Assembly (NCBI RefSeq): GCF_021155775.2
Contig: NC_060235.2
Location: 31,040,607 to 31,104,606, forward strand
Source: Neodiprion pinetum
Taxonomy: Eukaryota; Arthropoda; Insecta; Hymenoptera; Diprionidae
Length of the DNA stretch: 64,000 nucleotides
Direction of reading: 5' to 3'
Part shown: in pieces, positions 1-13,157 of the stretch
Layout: each line of letters starts with the position of its first letter
Numbering within the stretch: the stretch's first letter is position 1
Notes under the pieces: generated by a model
What the model was told of the DNA's origin: nothing
The model's database searches: none
What the model saw: the letters and a program-made list of their open reading frames with translations, nothing else
Translations under genes and position numbers: made by a program

Positions 1-111
1 GGCAATGGAGGTGGTGGCGGTGGTGGTGGAGGAGGTGGAGGACTGTTGAAATTTATAGCAACAGTTAATTCTAACTCTGGAGCAACTTACTTAACAAGTC
101 CTAAAAATTAA
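1..111 (+). CDS. Partial 3' coding end, glycine-rich (hypothetical)
   Basis: Frame 1 is open from the first base to a TAA at 109-111, giving 36 codons. It begins with a run of about 12 glycines mixed with one Asn, using mixed GGA/GGT/GGC codons, and continues into a tail rich in Ser, Thr and Asn that ends in Pro-Lys-Asn. A mixed-codon glycine run followed by a non-repetitive tail and a stop fits the last coding exon of a protein whose remainder lies left of the window. A bare GGN microsatellite could also produce it. No domain is recognisable, no start is visible, and no function is proposed. An AATAAA-type signal is not obvious close downstream. Confidence 0.25.
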   Translation, partial: GNGGGGGGGGGGGGLLKFIATVNSNSGATYLTSPKN

Positions 112-3100
112 AATATGAATTAAATTCTTGCCCGGGTGCTAACAAATTAGCGGGGTCTTGTAGATCGTAAAGGTTACCCGGCGTTGGCCCACCTGCTTTA
201 CATTCGGCGGTCTGACACCGGGCGTCGGGCTTGTCGAGGCCCCGGCAAGATAAAACATCCACGAGTATGACCCCGCGAGCATATCGCGTCTACCTTTCCT
301 CTTCCCGTAGGCGCCGCGTTAACTGCCTGCAAAGTGACGCTTACTTACTTACTTTGTGATATTATGCTCAGCAAAGTAGGTATACCTTATTCCCACCTAC
401 CTGCGACAAACTTTTGACTCACCCTCATAATCGCATAGCGCGGGGTGAGGAGTTGTCGGAACTCTTGAAAGACTGCAAAAAGCGCGGAAAACCCCAAACG
501 GGGGTATTAAAATCTGCACTTTCGCGAAATTACTCCGGATCTCCTCCAATTTTCTAAGCAAGAACACGTCTCTTGACTTAGAACAACGATTGTCACGCTT
601 ATTTCGACGATTATTGACCGGACGCGAACGGTGAAGATACAAATTGACCTCATGTTTCAGGTACATATAAATTCAGTTGATAATTGGACGTGAAAAGATT
701 AACCTTCTTGAATTTATTGATTGGTTACCCAAGATTGACTGTCTCGTTTTCGATGGGATTCCCTATCGCGACCAAGAACAAAATGCCGGTGTCGCGGTAC
801 AATTGGTCCAAAGTCGCGGTGAACAATTAGCCGAGGAGCGATTTATCGCGAGAATAGTATTCATGAGTCTTTTGGCGTGAGCCGCAATTCTCGCGCTCCC
901 AGAATTACTCCCGGTGCATTTTCTATGTGGCTGCGCTTCTGAGTCGCCTCCACCTGCCCATTGTAGTCTGATAGATCTCTTCCTCCTCTTCTACCATTTT
1001 TTTTTCTCTTTCTGCTTTCGTACCTACGAAGCTATGTAACACATATAGAAATACATATGTACATGTCACCGGGTTGAAAGATTATACTTCGAGCTCTGGA
1101 AACAATAGATGATTACCGTCTTTGCGCTATGGCAGAGCTTTTATAGCTGCAGTAGAAACACTTCCGGTTTTCTCAGGGTCTCGGGTCGGTCGATCCCCAC
1201 AGATCAAAGACTCGTTCTAAAATCCATCCACCCTAACCCAACCCCTGCGTCCGACTATAGGAAGGGTCACAGAGTTAGCGGGACAATCCGGTCCTAGCAC
1301 GAACGCGCCGTTCGAACCCCGCACACCTACCTTATACCGGCGAAATTTATTAACGCGCCAAATTTAAACTTGGCAAAGCAGGTAGGGTGCGGCAATGCCT
1401 TGTCGCGAGAGATGCATGAGGCCGAGATGACGTGGCGTTCCGCAACTTTCATCTCCGTGCGGATAACATAACGGATACAGGCAGGTATCAAATGAAGGAA
1501 GGATTGGCCTACGATGCGCAATTGTGTCGCCTTGGTCATTCGATAAATTCACACTCAACTGATCGGATTTCGTCTTCGGTGAAAGCTCGGTATCGTGAAT
1601 TCATATTTAAAGTTATCCATCTTCTGACCCGTTAATATCTCTTAATACCAGTTCATCCGTACTCTCGTCGCGTGTTTTAGTCTTTGACCAAGTTACCGTT
1701 TTCATTTTTGAAGACGAGTTGTTCATTCCAGTTCACAAGAGAAGAGATATTTAGCTATGAGAAATTGAGCTGGAATTGTTACCGAAGTTAATTACATGAT
1801 TTTATGAGTCCTTGGTATCGCTTTGAACAATGATTTGTTTTTTTTTTTTTTACTTTTTTGATACGCAGAATCGGAGTATTTGATGAAATATGCGGATGGT
1901 ATTTGCGAATGAAAGGAAACGACGACCATTATTGATCAGATCTCGTTTTGTTTCTATTTGATCGAAACTCGTCTTTCACCGAATTACAAAAAATAGTTTC
2001 AGCTCCAAGACATTCTGAGAAATAAGGAATGCAAGCTCAGATTTCTTCTTTTTTTTTTTAGTTGACCAAAGAATTTTCCAGTTCATTCCCTATTGACTAA
2101 GCTTGTTGAAAATTGTTTGCTGAGATTTGCACGAACAATTCACGGATGAAAAATCCCCGTGAGTCGCCACTGGCTGGTGGAACAGTAGGAAAGCAGTATT
2201 TTTTCACGTATAAATTTCAAAGTGGAAGGTGTGAAACTGTGAAAGTTGGAACTGTTATCGTAACTGCACCCACGCATCGTCCATTCAATTTCACAAGGTG
2301 GTTGCTGGGGTCATCGTCGACGGTTGAATACAACCGAGACCGCGGTCCTTGCAGGAACTCTCGAGGGGCGAAGGACACGTTCTCGAGTCACTCCGACGAT
2401 CTGGTATCGCATCCTCGCATTCGATTCACTGGCTTTGCTCATTCGGGTCTAGTCTACTACGTAACGCGCTTGTAATTTGTTATTCCGAGTCGATGACCCG
2501 GTGAAAAATTTGTGTCTACCACCTCCGCCTTCGATCGGATGACTCAGGTTTGTTTCACTATTTTACTCGTGCCCATTACCCACAGATCAGTTGGTACCTA
2601 TTCTGTGATCGGGAGACCGCACCTTACGTGAGAATTGAAAAATTCACTGGGAAAATGAAATAAAACCGGATATCATTATACCCCATTTTCAACCGATGGT
2701 TACGTGATACCCAGCGTCCATTATCAAGGCCAACACATTTTCACAGAGACGAACAGCTACTTGACAGTATTGAATGCAGTACTGGATAAGCTTCAGAATG
2801 ATTTGTGAATTTAGAATTTGGATATTTCTGTCGTCGAAAAGTTATTGTTCAAAAATGTCTACAAAGTTCACTCACGATTAATTATAATACGAAATAACTG
2901 AATTGTTATTAGTTTGAAGCGATTATTTATTAAAATTGGTAACGTAGTTGAGTATTATTTAAAACGACTCCAAATATTACCTAATTCTATTGAATCAGGG
3001 CAGAACCTAATTCGGTACGGAAAATGGAATAATCGCAAATGCGTCTATTCGTGAAAATATAAAAGCCAGTAAAGATCAGAAAAAAGTTGAAATTTTGAAA

Positions 3101-6100
3101 AAGGTAGGTCGTGGCGTAACACGTGTGCTATTGCCTGGAAAATATCCTCTGGGGATGGAATTTCTTAATGTCATAACAGTGAGATAATGAAATGGAAATA
3201 ATGCTACTTCACCTGGAAATATGCTTGGGAAAAAAATCTGCAATGAACGTATTTAAATTCTAATAATTATTCGTCCGTGAATCGCAGAACTGGGTCATAT
3301 TTGAAAATGAAAATTCTCAACCGGCAAGCCAAAGATTTTCGCGATCTGAATACTAATCGTAAACCATGATATCAAGTGGGAACGAATAAAATTCAAATAG
3401 GCATCCTACACAGAGAAAAGAACCTATCGGATTCACAAGTGCTACGGTAATTATATGGATAGAATTTTGTTGGAGTAGAAATTGCAGGGATCCAGTAAGA
3501 ACCCCGATTCGGGTGCTTGGTATTACATTTACGAATGCGCTTCAAGTTTTTACTTGAAAAAAAGTACTGAAAACGTAAATACCATCGCGCATGCATATTC
3601 AACAGATTTTTCTTCGTGCGGAAATTTATCTCTTATTGTCAGATATCTTTGATGCAGTATATATCGGTAATCGTGGGATTTTTTTAATTTCACCTACCGT
3701 GAAATGATGCATTCGTAGTTTCAATGTAGTAAAATAATGACCTTATTCATTTAAACGTGAAAAATCAATGTTTTATATTTGAACCTGCAGTTGGCTGAAT
3801 ATAAATTGATGATTGAAAGGCGTGTACTTGGCATTACAGATATCACCGATACTAAATCAACTTCACACGTGACTTTGGCAAAAGCATTATATATTATCGT
3901 CGGTATATTTCCACATTTGATCACCGTGGTTATAAATACGAAAAATGAATTTCACCACGCTCCATGAAATATGACCCTATCACTGAAAGTCTGCAAGCAT
4001 CGGCATGGATGGAATTTTTCAAAACGTCTGATTCGAATAAATTTCGCGGAGGCGTCTGCTGATGTATGATGCTCGAATGAATTTCGAATCAGACGTAGGG
4101 AGACCATAAAACTGAATATTTCGAGTTTTGTTTGTATAATGTATATGCATACAGCTTGCGCGGAAGTTGTCAGAATCACCGATGGCTCATCCGACTTACA
4201 GTACTGCAGAACTGCTGCTTATTCAATGCCGGCATAAATCCTTTTCTGTATTGATTTGGCAGTGTGTTAGTAAGACGTAAAGTGGAGACTCCTGTCCTCG
4301 GATAAAGCGGGGTTACCAGCCGGTTGATGTTTGCCGGTATATTGGAGAATAAGTACATAAGCTCTCAGCCTTTCATTGAGAAGCGATAAAGGAATCTAGG
4401 ACATCTAAGAGGACGTTGACAACGGCGCCGCCATCGCCATTTTCCATCCAAGTCTCAAGAGTCCCTCTTTTGCTCCTCGAGTATTCTTCTCACAACAATA
4501 CGTCATTTTGGGGGAGTAATTGTTTACGATAATTTTTCCAATCCTGATTATGAGTTAAGCGATGCAGTATAAGGCTTCGAAAAAGAGAGTTTCGGATGAA
4601 GCCTGAACGTGTGGGTTGAATTCCTTGCCGGCCTCGACGACCCGTCACCAAGGCGGTTTTACTTGAAGATAAAAACGTGTCGACCACGAATGAATCACCG
4701 TGTTATCTTTAATCAAAATTTAGTAGCCATAAACTCTTACCTGCACGCGCCACCTGAATTTTCTCACACAATTCTACTCTCATAAACCCTAAAGATGCTT
4801 CGGGCAATTCTTCTTTTCACAACTCTTGCGTGCCTCTCCCCCGAAAACTAATGAATCTATCGAGCTCGGCTTTGCTGAACAAAAAAAAATGGTCCACATC
4901 TATATCTTTTCGTACTACGATGAAGTAGGAAGACAATATATCTAGGGTTGCAAATTTATATTATTTAATTAAATGTGAAGAGTCGTACAAGCCAATTAAG
5001 AAACGTCAAAAAAGTCAAATTGGATTGAGATTTTAATTTCGATGTGTGAACAACAGAGACTGATTATGAATTTAACTTCTTCCGTTGTGCCTCAAGAATT
5101 GGTTAGTCCAAAACACAATAAACTTTCCGAATTTTCCATCGACCGAGAGTCTCAGTCCACGTTCAATGAGGTACAACAGAGCGGTATAAATTCCTGAGGA
5201 GTGTACAGAGTCCATATTACAAAACGTGGACGCGGATATTCTACGGACAAAGGGAGAAAAAAAAAGTTCGGAAATGCGGACGAGAAAAGATTGTCAGAGC
5301 AGCGCAGATGATAGGTTGAAACCGGGGTTGAAGAGGGGTGGCGAAAAGGCGAGGGAGCATTGTTTCCGACGGATGCTGCCCGCAGCAATATGGCCGCGAG
5401 GCGTTCGCCTGTCGACGCTAGCCGGCGTCTGCTCTGCGTACTGAATACAGAATCCCGCTTGATGCTGAGACATTTTCTCCGTTATAGCAGGTTACCGTCT
5501 GATACGCTGACCCGAATACCCCATCGGATTGGGGAGCATCAACGTCAAAATTGGCGTGTTACATGTGTGATTTGAAGACAAGGGAGAAAATCCAGGAGCG
5601 AAATCGGAACCGCGTGAGTCCGCAGTGAAATGGAAGAAAACGAAGAAGCAGCAAAAACTCCGCTCCCTGTATCTATTCTGTTTTAGCAAGAAATTTTACG
5701 AGATAAATTAGCACGTGGGTCATTACCCCGATTACCATAAACAGGTTGAGCTTAATATATTACTGGGAAGTTGTCCTTATCTTTCCCATTCGGATAGGTT
5801 TTTTTCTTTGCTTCTTTCAAAGTACTTTCTAAGCGGAATTATACCGCAGGTTCAAACGGAAACGGAACAGGACCAAAAGCGTTATTGTTATATTCATTGT
5901 TTTCACCGCTCCGTAAAGCTTGGCGCCGGTCATTTACGAGCTTTTTCAACTAACCCGTTGACCCGTTGCAGGTAATGATCCAGGTTCACTGCATGACGGA
6001 GTTGCATGTAACGAAAATTTAAATCCCCCGTATTTTTTAAACGCCACTGTATAACGGATATCGGTTGTTGGATTTAGCTGACATGCTGCAGGACGCTGTA

Positions 6101-9100
6101 TGGAGAAATTTTAACTCGGTAATAGCGGTGTAGCCGCAGAGAGCGGCTGCACGTTTCACGTGAAACCGTGATCTCACGTCGGAACGTTTGCCCGACAATA
6201 TCTTTCCGGCTTATTCGGAAGCCCGGAGTTTACATTCGGTTCACGCATGTCGGATTTATCCTCAGTCTATCTGAATAATGCTAGCTTAAAGGAAACCGAT
6301 TTATTAAGGAAACCGTGCACAGTACGGCCGTATGAGAGTGGATTTGGAAACAAGGTTTTATGGAGATAACGTCTAGAATACGAGAAAAATTATCAGCACA
6401 GCGCCTTTGGACTCGCGTGAAAACGGTCACAATCAGGATTCTCGGTATTGGACGAAGTTCCCAAGCTTACGATAGCACAAAAAGTAGCCAAAGTGCCAGC
6501 CAGATGTTGACATGTAACAACTCGGTTGAAATTCGTCTGAGATTAGGACTTGCGAATCTCTGACGGACGTTCTTCGATACTCCGATACTTTTTCTCTTTC
6601 TTTGGATTGGGTTCGGTCTGCTAATAAAACCTCTGCGAGGACAAGGATAAAAAATTTCGGTTGGTTCCCGATGGCGGCAGCGAAGGCGCACCGAATTGGC
6701 AGAGCTGTAACCTAGACTCGTACAAGATAACCACCACTCTTCGTCAAAGGGGGACGAACGGGGCCGAGGGGTATCCGTATCGCATTCACATACAAGGCAT
6801 GTACGTTTCCAATTCATTGATTGAGCGGGCAAGGCAACGCGGAGGATCGTGCTCCGGCTCGATCAAAGGCCGGACACGTATCCAGGCTCCTCTTTGCCTC
6901 GTGGAAATCCGCCTCGTACCCCGAACATCCCCCTCACCCAACGTTTTTTCTCCTCGAATGATCGCTCCTACAGCCAATTCGCTCTTAGTCACAATTTGTT
7001 GGACTTGGTCAATCCGGCTACACATGTCTCATGTTATCACCGCCTCTTTTACCCAAGTTGTTAAGCGATTCTTCTGATTTACGATCAATCAAGGTGTAAT
7101 TAGCGACGCGGCGTTCGTTACAAAAAATTGACGCATTTACATTTCATTCGAGAATTCGTTTCCGAACTGATTTTGTTTGTTTTTTTTTTTTTTTTTGGGG
7201 TTCGGTGTAAAAAGCACAGATTAATATAAATTCAAGCTCTTATCGCTTCGACACCTTATGTACCCGATATATTCGTATAAATATTGCAATTATTGTCAAG
7301 TGCTCGAATATCGGAACTTCCAACTCGTACGTATTATACCGTTGTACAATTTTAGCACACTGCGGTTTCTACATTGTACCGATGTCGCTTATCCAAACTA
7401 ATATTTAACTCACGTATGGGTTCACCTCGCAGCGGTTTGGTCCGATAAGTGATGGATTATCCCTTGGGCGCATCATTTGATATCGGGGTTGTGTCACCTT
7501 TGGGTATGAGCCTGGAACTAATTTGATGATTCGAGGAAACTATTCCCGTATAATCTGGAGATTCAAAGGAAGATCACAATATGAAACGCTGTGATTGTAG
7601 ATGTTTAAGGATCTCTGTTAAGTCGCAAAAGTACTATAAGAGATCGAAATTTTTAAAACTATCAATTCTACCTAGAAAGTAAATCGGGAGCCAAGCGAAA
7701 AGTTTGTGCGTAATCCAATACCTTGGTACACTGGTGTTTAGATATATGGATCATCGGTCACTGTTCCCGAGCAATCGTCCTTGTCCCACTGAAGGGGAGA
7801 CCTGCAGAATTTCAGCGAGGGATGCCACGTGTCTTGTACATTTTTATTTGCAAGCCGCATCGATTCTTCGCTACCTTCCTCCAGTCGTCGGCTCTCGGGT
7901 TCGTGTCCCGCACATAAGACATCAAGGATGGAAAGCACACACACCGAAGACCCCCGACGTACAACAAAAGGTGGCAGTAACATCTGCACGACGGAAACAG
8001 AGACCAGTTTTGACGCGATAGAATTTTCTGATACTTTTTATATTCCTCCGTGTTACGGTGGCTTTCTCCGAACCAGAATCTTCCGTTCGAAGTCAGCGAG
8101 TGATTGCTCCGAGAGAAGAAGAAACGGAAAAAGAAAATAGAGGAACGGACGGATCACCGATCGGTGAAGACGTAATCGAGGGTGGACGTAGCACCGGGAT
8201 TATTACTTGGTAGGTCGCCTTTCAACGGGTCGTCAGTATGTGCTCACCTCCGCCCCCGAGGCACCGTCAAACCCGCGTATGCCACCCTCGGTGACTGTTC
8301 AACGACCGTTCAGCGATCGTTCGACGGACTCAGCCTTGCCTCAGGGCCCCATGAGCCTTGTGTTATTCACGCAACCCGTGGGTATAATTCCCTGGTGACT
8401 AACGGCTCGATGCCCGAGAGCGCTGCCCGTTCCTTTCTCCCTTTCTGTGATATTGCGCGAAAAATAGGACTTGGGTGTAAAAAAGAACACCCAAATCTAT
8501 ACGTGAGGCTGACGAATCGATCCAGCTTAGCGGGGATCCCCTTTGAAATACCCATAAAGATAAACATATCCCCAGAAAACCAAGCGATGAATGGAACCTC
8601 AGCGTCTCTTGCGTTATCTCTATTTTTTCTTCATCTGTTGTTCATTTTCTTAAATATTTGTATTGTAATTGCTTTGAACTAACTTACGAATAACTACAGA
8701 TCATGTGATTAATGAATAAAAGCTCGCTTTCAAATTCAGTAATATCCACCGGGCACAGCGGCATAAAACTAGTACGTTTATTCCCGTGTCTTTTGCGTAG
8801 ACTCGCGTGATCGAGCACGTTTGCCTCAAACAAAACAAGTCCTCGATGAGCCCTTCCACTCGCCTGAATGTTCAACGAAGTTGCGTCAAGTGTTTTTAAT
8901 TTTCGAACGTATTGTACGGCGCCCCTTCAATAAATCAGGGATTCGAGCTCTGAGATATAATATGCGAAGGCGTAGCGCGCTTTTCCCGCTTCCCTGGTTC
9001 CAGCCCATGAAACGAAGGGAACCAACTGTACTAATCGGTACTGTACAGTGTACGCGGCAATATTACCCTAATCTCCGAGGGCATTATATTGCGCAACATT

Positions 9101-10119
9101 TTACTGCTTAAAGCCTCCGGGCGTCTTACATCCGTGAAAGCACATTGTCTTCCCTGGGTCCTTACACATAATTCCCTTTGTTGGACCACTTTCGTACACA
9201 ATGGGGATAAATCCTATCGAAACTCAGTCTGCCACGCCGCGCCATCCTTCGCTGACGAAACCTCTTCCCTTTACATCCCAAAACCCGCTATCATACTTTA
9301 TCGTGATACTATTATGATATTGGTTCGCGTATCAGAACCGCTTCCCCTTTGCGCATGTTTTTAAGCAGTTACACGATTCGTTGATGCTTTAACAAATGCC
9401 TTGATTGTGTAATACGTTTTTGCATATATTCGGCACGCGTCAGATTTGAAACTGTTATCGGCTGAAATGTTGTCCGAGATAAAAATTATGAAGCACGATT
9501 AAAGATAAGCCTAAATTATTCAACAAATCGACGTATCAAGTTTCAGGACATGACCGCAGATGAGTCGCTAATTCCAGATTTGATGCAACTTCAACTTTCA
9601 AATTTGCTACAGAGTGCCGAATCCGAAAATAGGGAAACCCCCAATTAAAATAATTGAAGAGATGTGCTCGTTGACTCTAAAACGGATAGAAAAAATCCGA
9701 ATCTTGCAATATTTTTTGTTCGTTGGTAGCAAATGCTTCGAAGTATACAGTTCAATCAGTAAATTGCAGACAACAGTTTCAAAAAAAGTCTGTGAGAACG
9801 ACACCGTTGATTCTTGGTAAAATTCGTAAAATCGTGGAATAGCTGGGCACGAAACATTGTCTTTTAATTTTTGCGACCTCCTAATTAAGTTAGGGCCGTG
9901 GTACCGGTTTGCATTCGTTACTTGCGACTCGGCCAATATGCACTAAGCAAAGTTTTATTCTAATTAGATTGCTTTGGGAGAATGTGGAATTTATTCAGCA
10001 TGGCAAACCTAATCGAAACTTTGAACCGTAGGACGGTGGAAGAGGAGTGGGGAAAAACAGTGAGAAAATGAGAGGATCGCACAGGAGAAGAGATGCTGGG
10101 AGATGCCAGGAGAAAGCGT

Positions 10120-10120
<1 letters not shown>
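112..10120. other. Gene-poor stretch with no supported gene
   Basis: Open frames here are short (166 codons at most, 8185-8682). They mostly lack an ATG start, show no domain and overlap on both strands, as expected by chance. Visible structure is limited to poly-T runs at 1838-1851 and 7180-7196 and a 14-bp inverted repeat at 4024-4096. No tRNA cloverleaf, transposase or RT motif was found by eye. It is best read as intergenic or long-intron DNA. Confidence 0.6.
4024..4096. repeat. 14-bp perfect inverted repeat (hairpin)
   Basis: ACGTCTGATTCGAA at 4024-4037 is followed by its exact reverse complement at 4083-4096, separated by 45 bases. The arms could form a stem. No transposon ends or gene are associated, so it may be the remnant of a small inverted-repeat element or chance. 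Confidence 0.5.
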
Positions 10121-10160
<40 letters not shown>

Positions 10161-10181
10161 GCGGGGGGGGGGGGGGGGGGG
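10121..10181. repeat. (AG)n microsatellite followed by a G homopolymer
   Basis: An uninterrupted AG dinucleotide run covers 10121-10157. After a short AGGGC interruption comes a run of 19 G at 10163-10181. The long frames on both strands here (an Arg/Glu run on plus, a Ser/Leu run on minus) are products of the repeat, not genes. Confidence 0.95.
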
Positions 10182-13125
10182 AGAGTGAGAGATTCTTGCG
10201 AAGGTCGAGAAGCGGTCGGTTGGAAACTAAGGTTATAAGACTGGCGGAGATCCGAGTTGGAACGGGATAGATTATTCATCAGGAAGTTGATCACGACTCG
10301 GGAGATATAATTTAAATGTAGGTTAAACGCGACCCAGGAGGGTTTGCGGCTAAGTTTGATAATTAGAGGAAGGAGTGCACAAGCGCCACCGACGTGCCTG
10401 CGGCGACGCCATCCAGAGAACTCGAAGAGGGACTCACAGAAGAACTTCTTCATCCACGAGCAGGTGGGTTTCTAAGCCGCGCGTCAGGAATTATATTTTA
10501 ATAACGCGCGAGAGATATCCCCGTGTTTACAGAATTCTCAAAGTACTTAATATACGATAAAACGGTCTCAAAATGATTTTCGAACCACTTCCCTGCTTTC
10601 TCGTCATTCCTTCTTTCTCGCCAATTAATCATTCGTCAAGTTTTCCCGATGCTATTTTTAGATGTACGCAGGATTAGTACTTCAAAGAAGATGAAGACAC
10701 GAACTCGGCAGCGCCTGCACTTCAACGCGGCGTCTTTAATTTCACATTTAAGAACTGCCACGTGCTGCGAGGCATCGAGGTCGCTGCTTTCCCCGTTAAA
10801 CTTGGCCAAGCCCTTACCGAAGACCCCTTTTTGATTCTCAAGTTTCCTCGGAATAACTCGCGGCCCTCGTATTTCGAGCCCTGCAAAGGACAGGGATAGT
10901 CAGTGGATATAGATGACTGAGACTAAGGAGCGTTTGTTTCAAGCCAGAAATTGAGGTTCAAACTTGAAGGTGAGCTGAGGAGCGAAGGTTATGGTCGGTT
11001 ACCTTAAAGATGAGGCCGGTTCGGTTATTGGCGAAGGGATCAATCATCCCCTGAGGATTTTCGACTCAGGCCCTCCCTTCGCCGCCCCTTCTTACGAGCG
11101 AATTATTGAAGCTTAATATCGCAGAAAGCCTCTTCCTTATAATTGCAGTGAAATACACGCCTCTCGCTTGGTGAAGAAAGGTATGAAAGGTAATATTCCG
11201 GCAGCATATTTTAGTGACGGCAACGAACGAAAATCGAATTAATTCATGTTAAAACTTTCCCACGCGACCTACTTCCTGTTAGTAATCGCAACCCCTGCGG
11301 AACACGTGTGCTACTGTAACATTGAATTCGCTCTTACAGTTCAAGGCTAAGTGCTAATTTGTACCCAACTAATGTACATTCGAGATTAGTTCCCTTTCGG
11401 TTAATTAACCAATATCTTATCTATAGGACTGTATTGTGATGTTCGGGTTCAGCGAAGGTTCATGCTGCCGGGAGGAATGTTCATCGGAAGCTGGGGAGGT
11501 CCTAATTGTATATACCTATGGGTAAACGATTCGAGGAGAGCTTTATCAACAATGCGTGACTAATTTGGGTACATTGAACAATTCTCAGAAACGCACATCC
11601 TACCGCTCGTAATATACAATAATCAGATCAGCCAAGTTTGGCACGAGTTTTCTTGCTGTCGACGGTGATTTTATTGACCCGCTACTTATTGTTAGTCAAG
11701 GCAACTCGTATCCGGGAAAGTGTAAGAGTGATAACAGCCCTACCAATCCAGCTGTTCATTGAGCGGAGATTTTGGCAAGGTTATGGGTAAGACAAGACTG
11801 TACCGAATATATTTCGCTTGAGAGAATTCAGAACCGTCAAGGTACTCGAAATCTCTCGAGAAAACGGCAATTGCAAAGAGATTTTCCGCGCTCACTGAAT
11901 CGTGTGTATCGTGGGCGTGGCAAAGTCGTGTATAGGTAGGTATACGAGAGCCGAGTGTCGGAGCACGTGTTCTATATTCACGGTGGGTACAAGGGCGTTA
12001 TTTTATGGTAGATTACCCCCAAAAACCTGTTTGCTCTTGCAGTTAACACGTAGCTGGTTACACCTACGACGATTCATACGCGGTGTACAATTCGTCGGTA
12101 AATACGACAGATATCAACCGCCAGACCAGTCTTGCGTTATAGTCCCGTCGCGTCGCGTCGTTTTGCAACAGCTGATATAGTTTCATGGACCGTTTATCAA
12201 AGCGTGAATAATAACTTCCATTAGACGCAAACGGGGGCCCACCTGTTCACGGGAATATTACTTCACCCCGCTGTAAACTGCTGGACTAAATTACCCCTGT
12301 CTGAGTGGGGGAGAAAAAAGATGAATGAAGAAAAAGTAAAAAAACAGTAACGAAAAAAGTGCTTGAGTACCCACCGATTATGAATCGCGTCTACCGCATG
12401 CAAAATTCAGGATGATGAGCGGGAAAAATAATCTGGCAGCGGTGCGTCTTTGATGCGTTACGAATAGAAAGGTATAACATTATACGTATACGGTGGAAGC
12501 GAGGAGAAAAATACTTTGAGTTAAATCGAACGTTTCCTCTCGGCGAAACGGAACTACTATCGTCGTAGTATGGAAATGTGGAAACGAGGAAAATCCCTCT
12601 TCTGCCTCATACGTGTCTTGTATCTCCATCTTCGGTGGCAGCTATCTTATCCTCGGCACGGACGACGGAGAGCCATTCCATGACCGATTGTTGCCCTGCC
12701 TGCACCACGGTTATTTGAAGAAAAGTTGGAGGAAGCGATTTTACTCCGCTCTCAGGAGTGCGGGACAATTGAGTAGCGGTCGATGTGCGAATGCCACGCA
12801 AGCAGAATGCCTGCCCATTGTAAGCAATGGAATCCTGAGGGAGGTAAGTTATGGTATTGGAAGTTTCGAGGGGGTTTTTGGCCCGGCGGGGAGGTAAAAC
12901 TATTACCGGCAGTCAGACTCGCCGATCGAGAGATCCAGCTATCAAACGACCTAGTGTTCCAAAGATCCACTCATTCGGCCAAACAGCCAGGCAAGGGCGT
13001 GGCGCTTGAACTACCCCTTCGTCTTGCCGTCTCTTAACCGATTTCCTTGTGTATATGTGAAAGTGCTTGCGGATCTTTGAGAGGACTCTCCGAGCCACGA
13101 AAGTTATACAAACTTTAGGCCTGCC
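10182..13125. other. Non-coding stretch, no supported feature
   Basis: I see no ORF with a recognisable domain, no RNA gene and no transposon ends. The frames present are below 100 codons and overlap each other on opposite strands. Confidence 0.55.
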
Positions 13126-13126
13126 G

Positions 13127-13157
<31 letters not shown>
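13126..13157. repeat. (CT)n microsatellite
   Basis: A slightly interrupted CT dinucleotide tract with one extra T near 13135. It generates a false Arg/Glu run on the minus strand. Confidence 0.9.

Noticed and set aside
7870..7917. TCGGGTTCGTGTCCCG, resembling a tRNA T-arm
   Set aside because: No matching acceptor stem, D-arm or anticodon arm could be drawn upstream.
8182..8682. 166-codon plus-strand frame with a hydrophobic C-terminus
   Set aside because: Opens on GTG rather than ATG, has no domain, overlaps other frames on both strands, and a Ser/Arg-rich composition suggests chance.
9995..10453. 152-codon minus frame with Pro and Ser/Leu runs
   Set aside because: It is simply the translation of the (AG)n and G homopolymer tract plus flanks.
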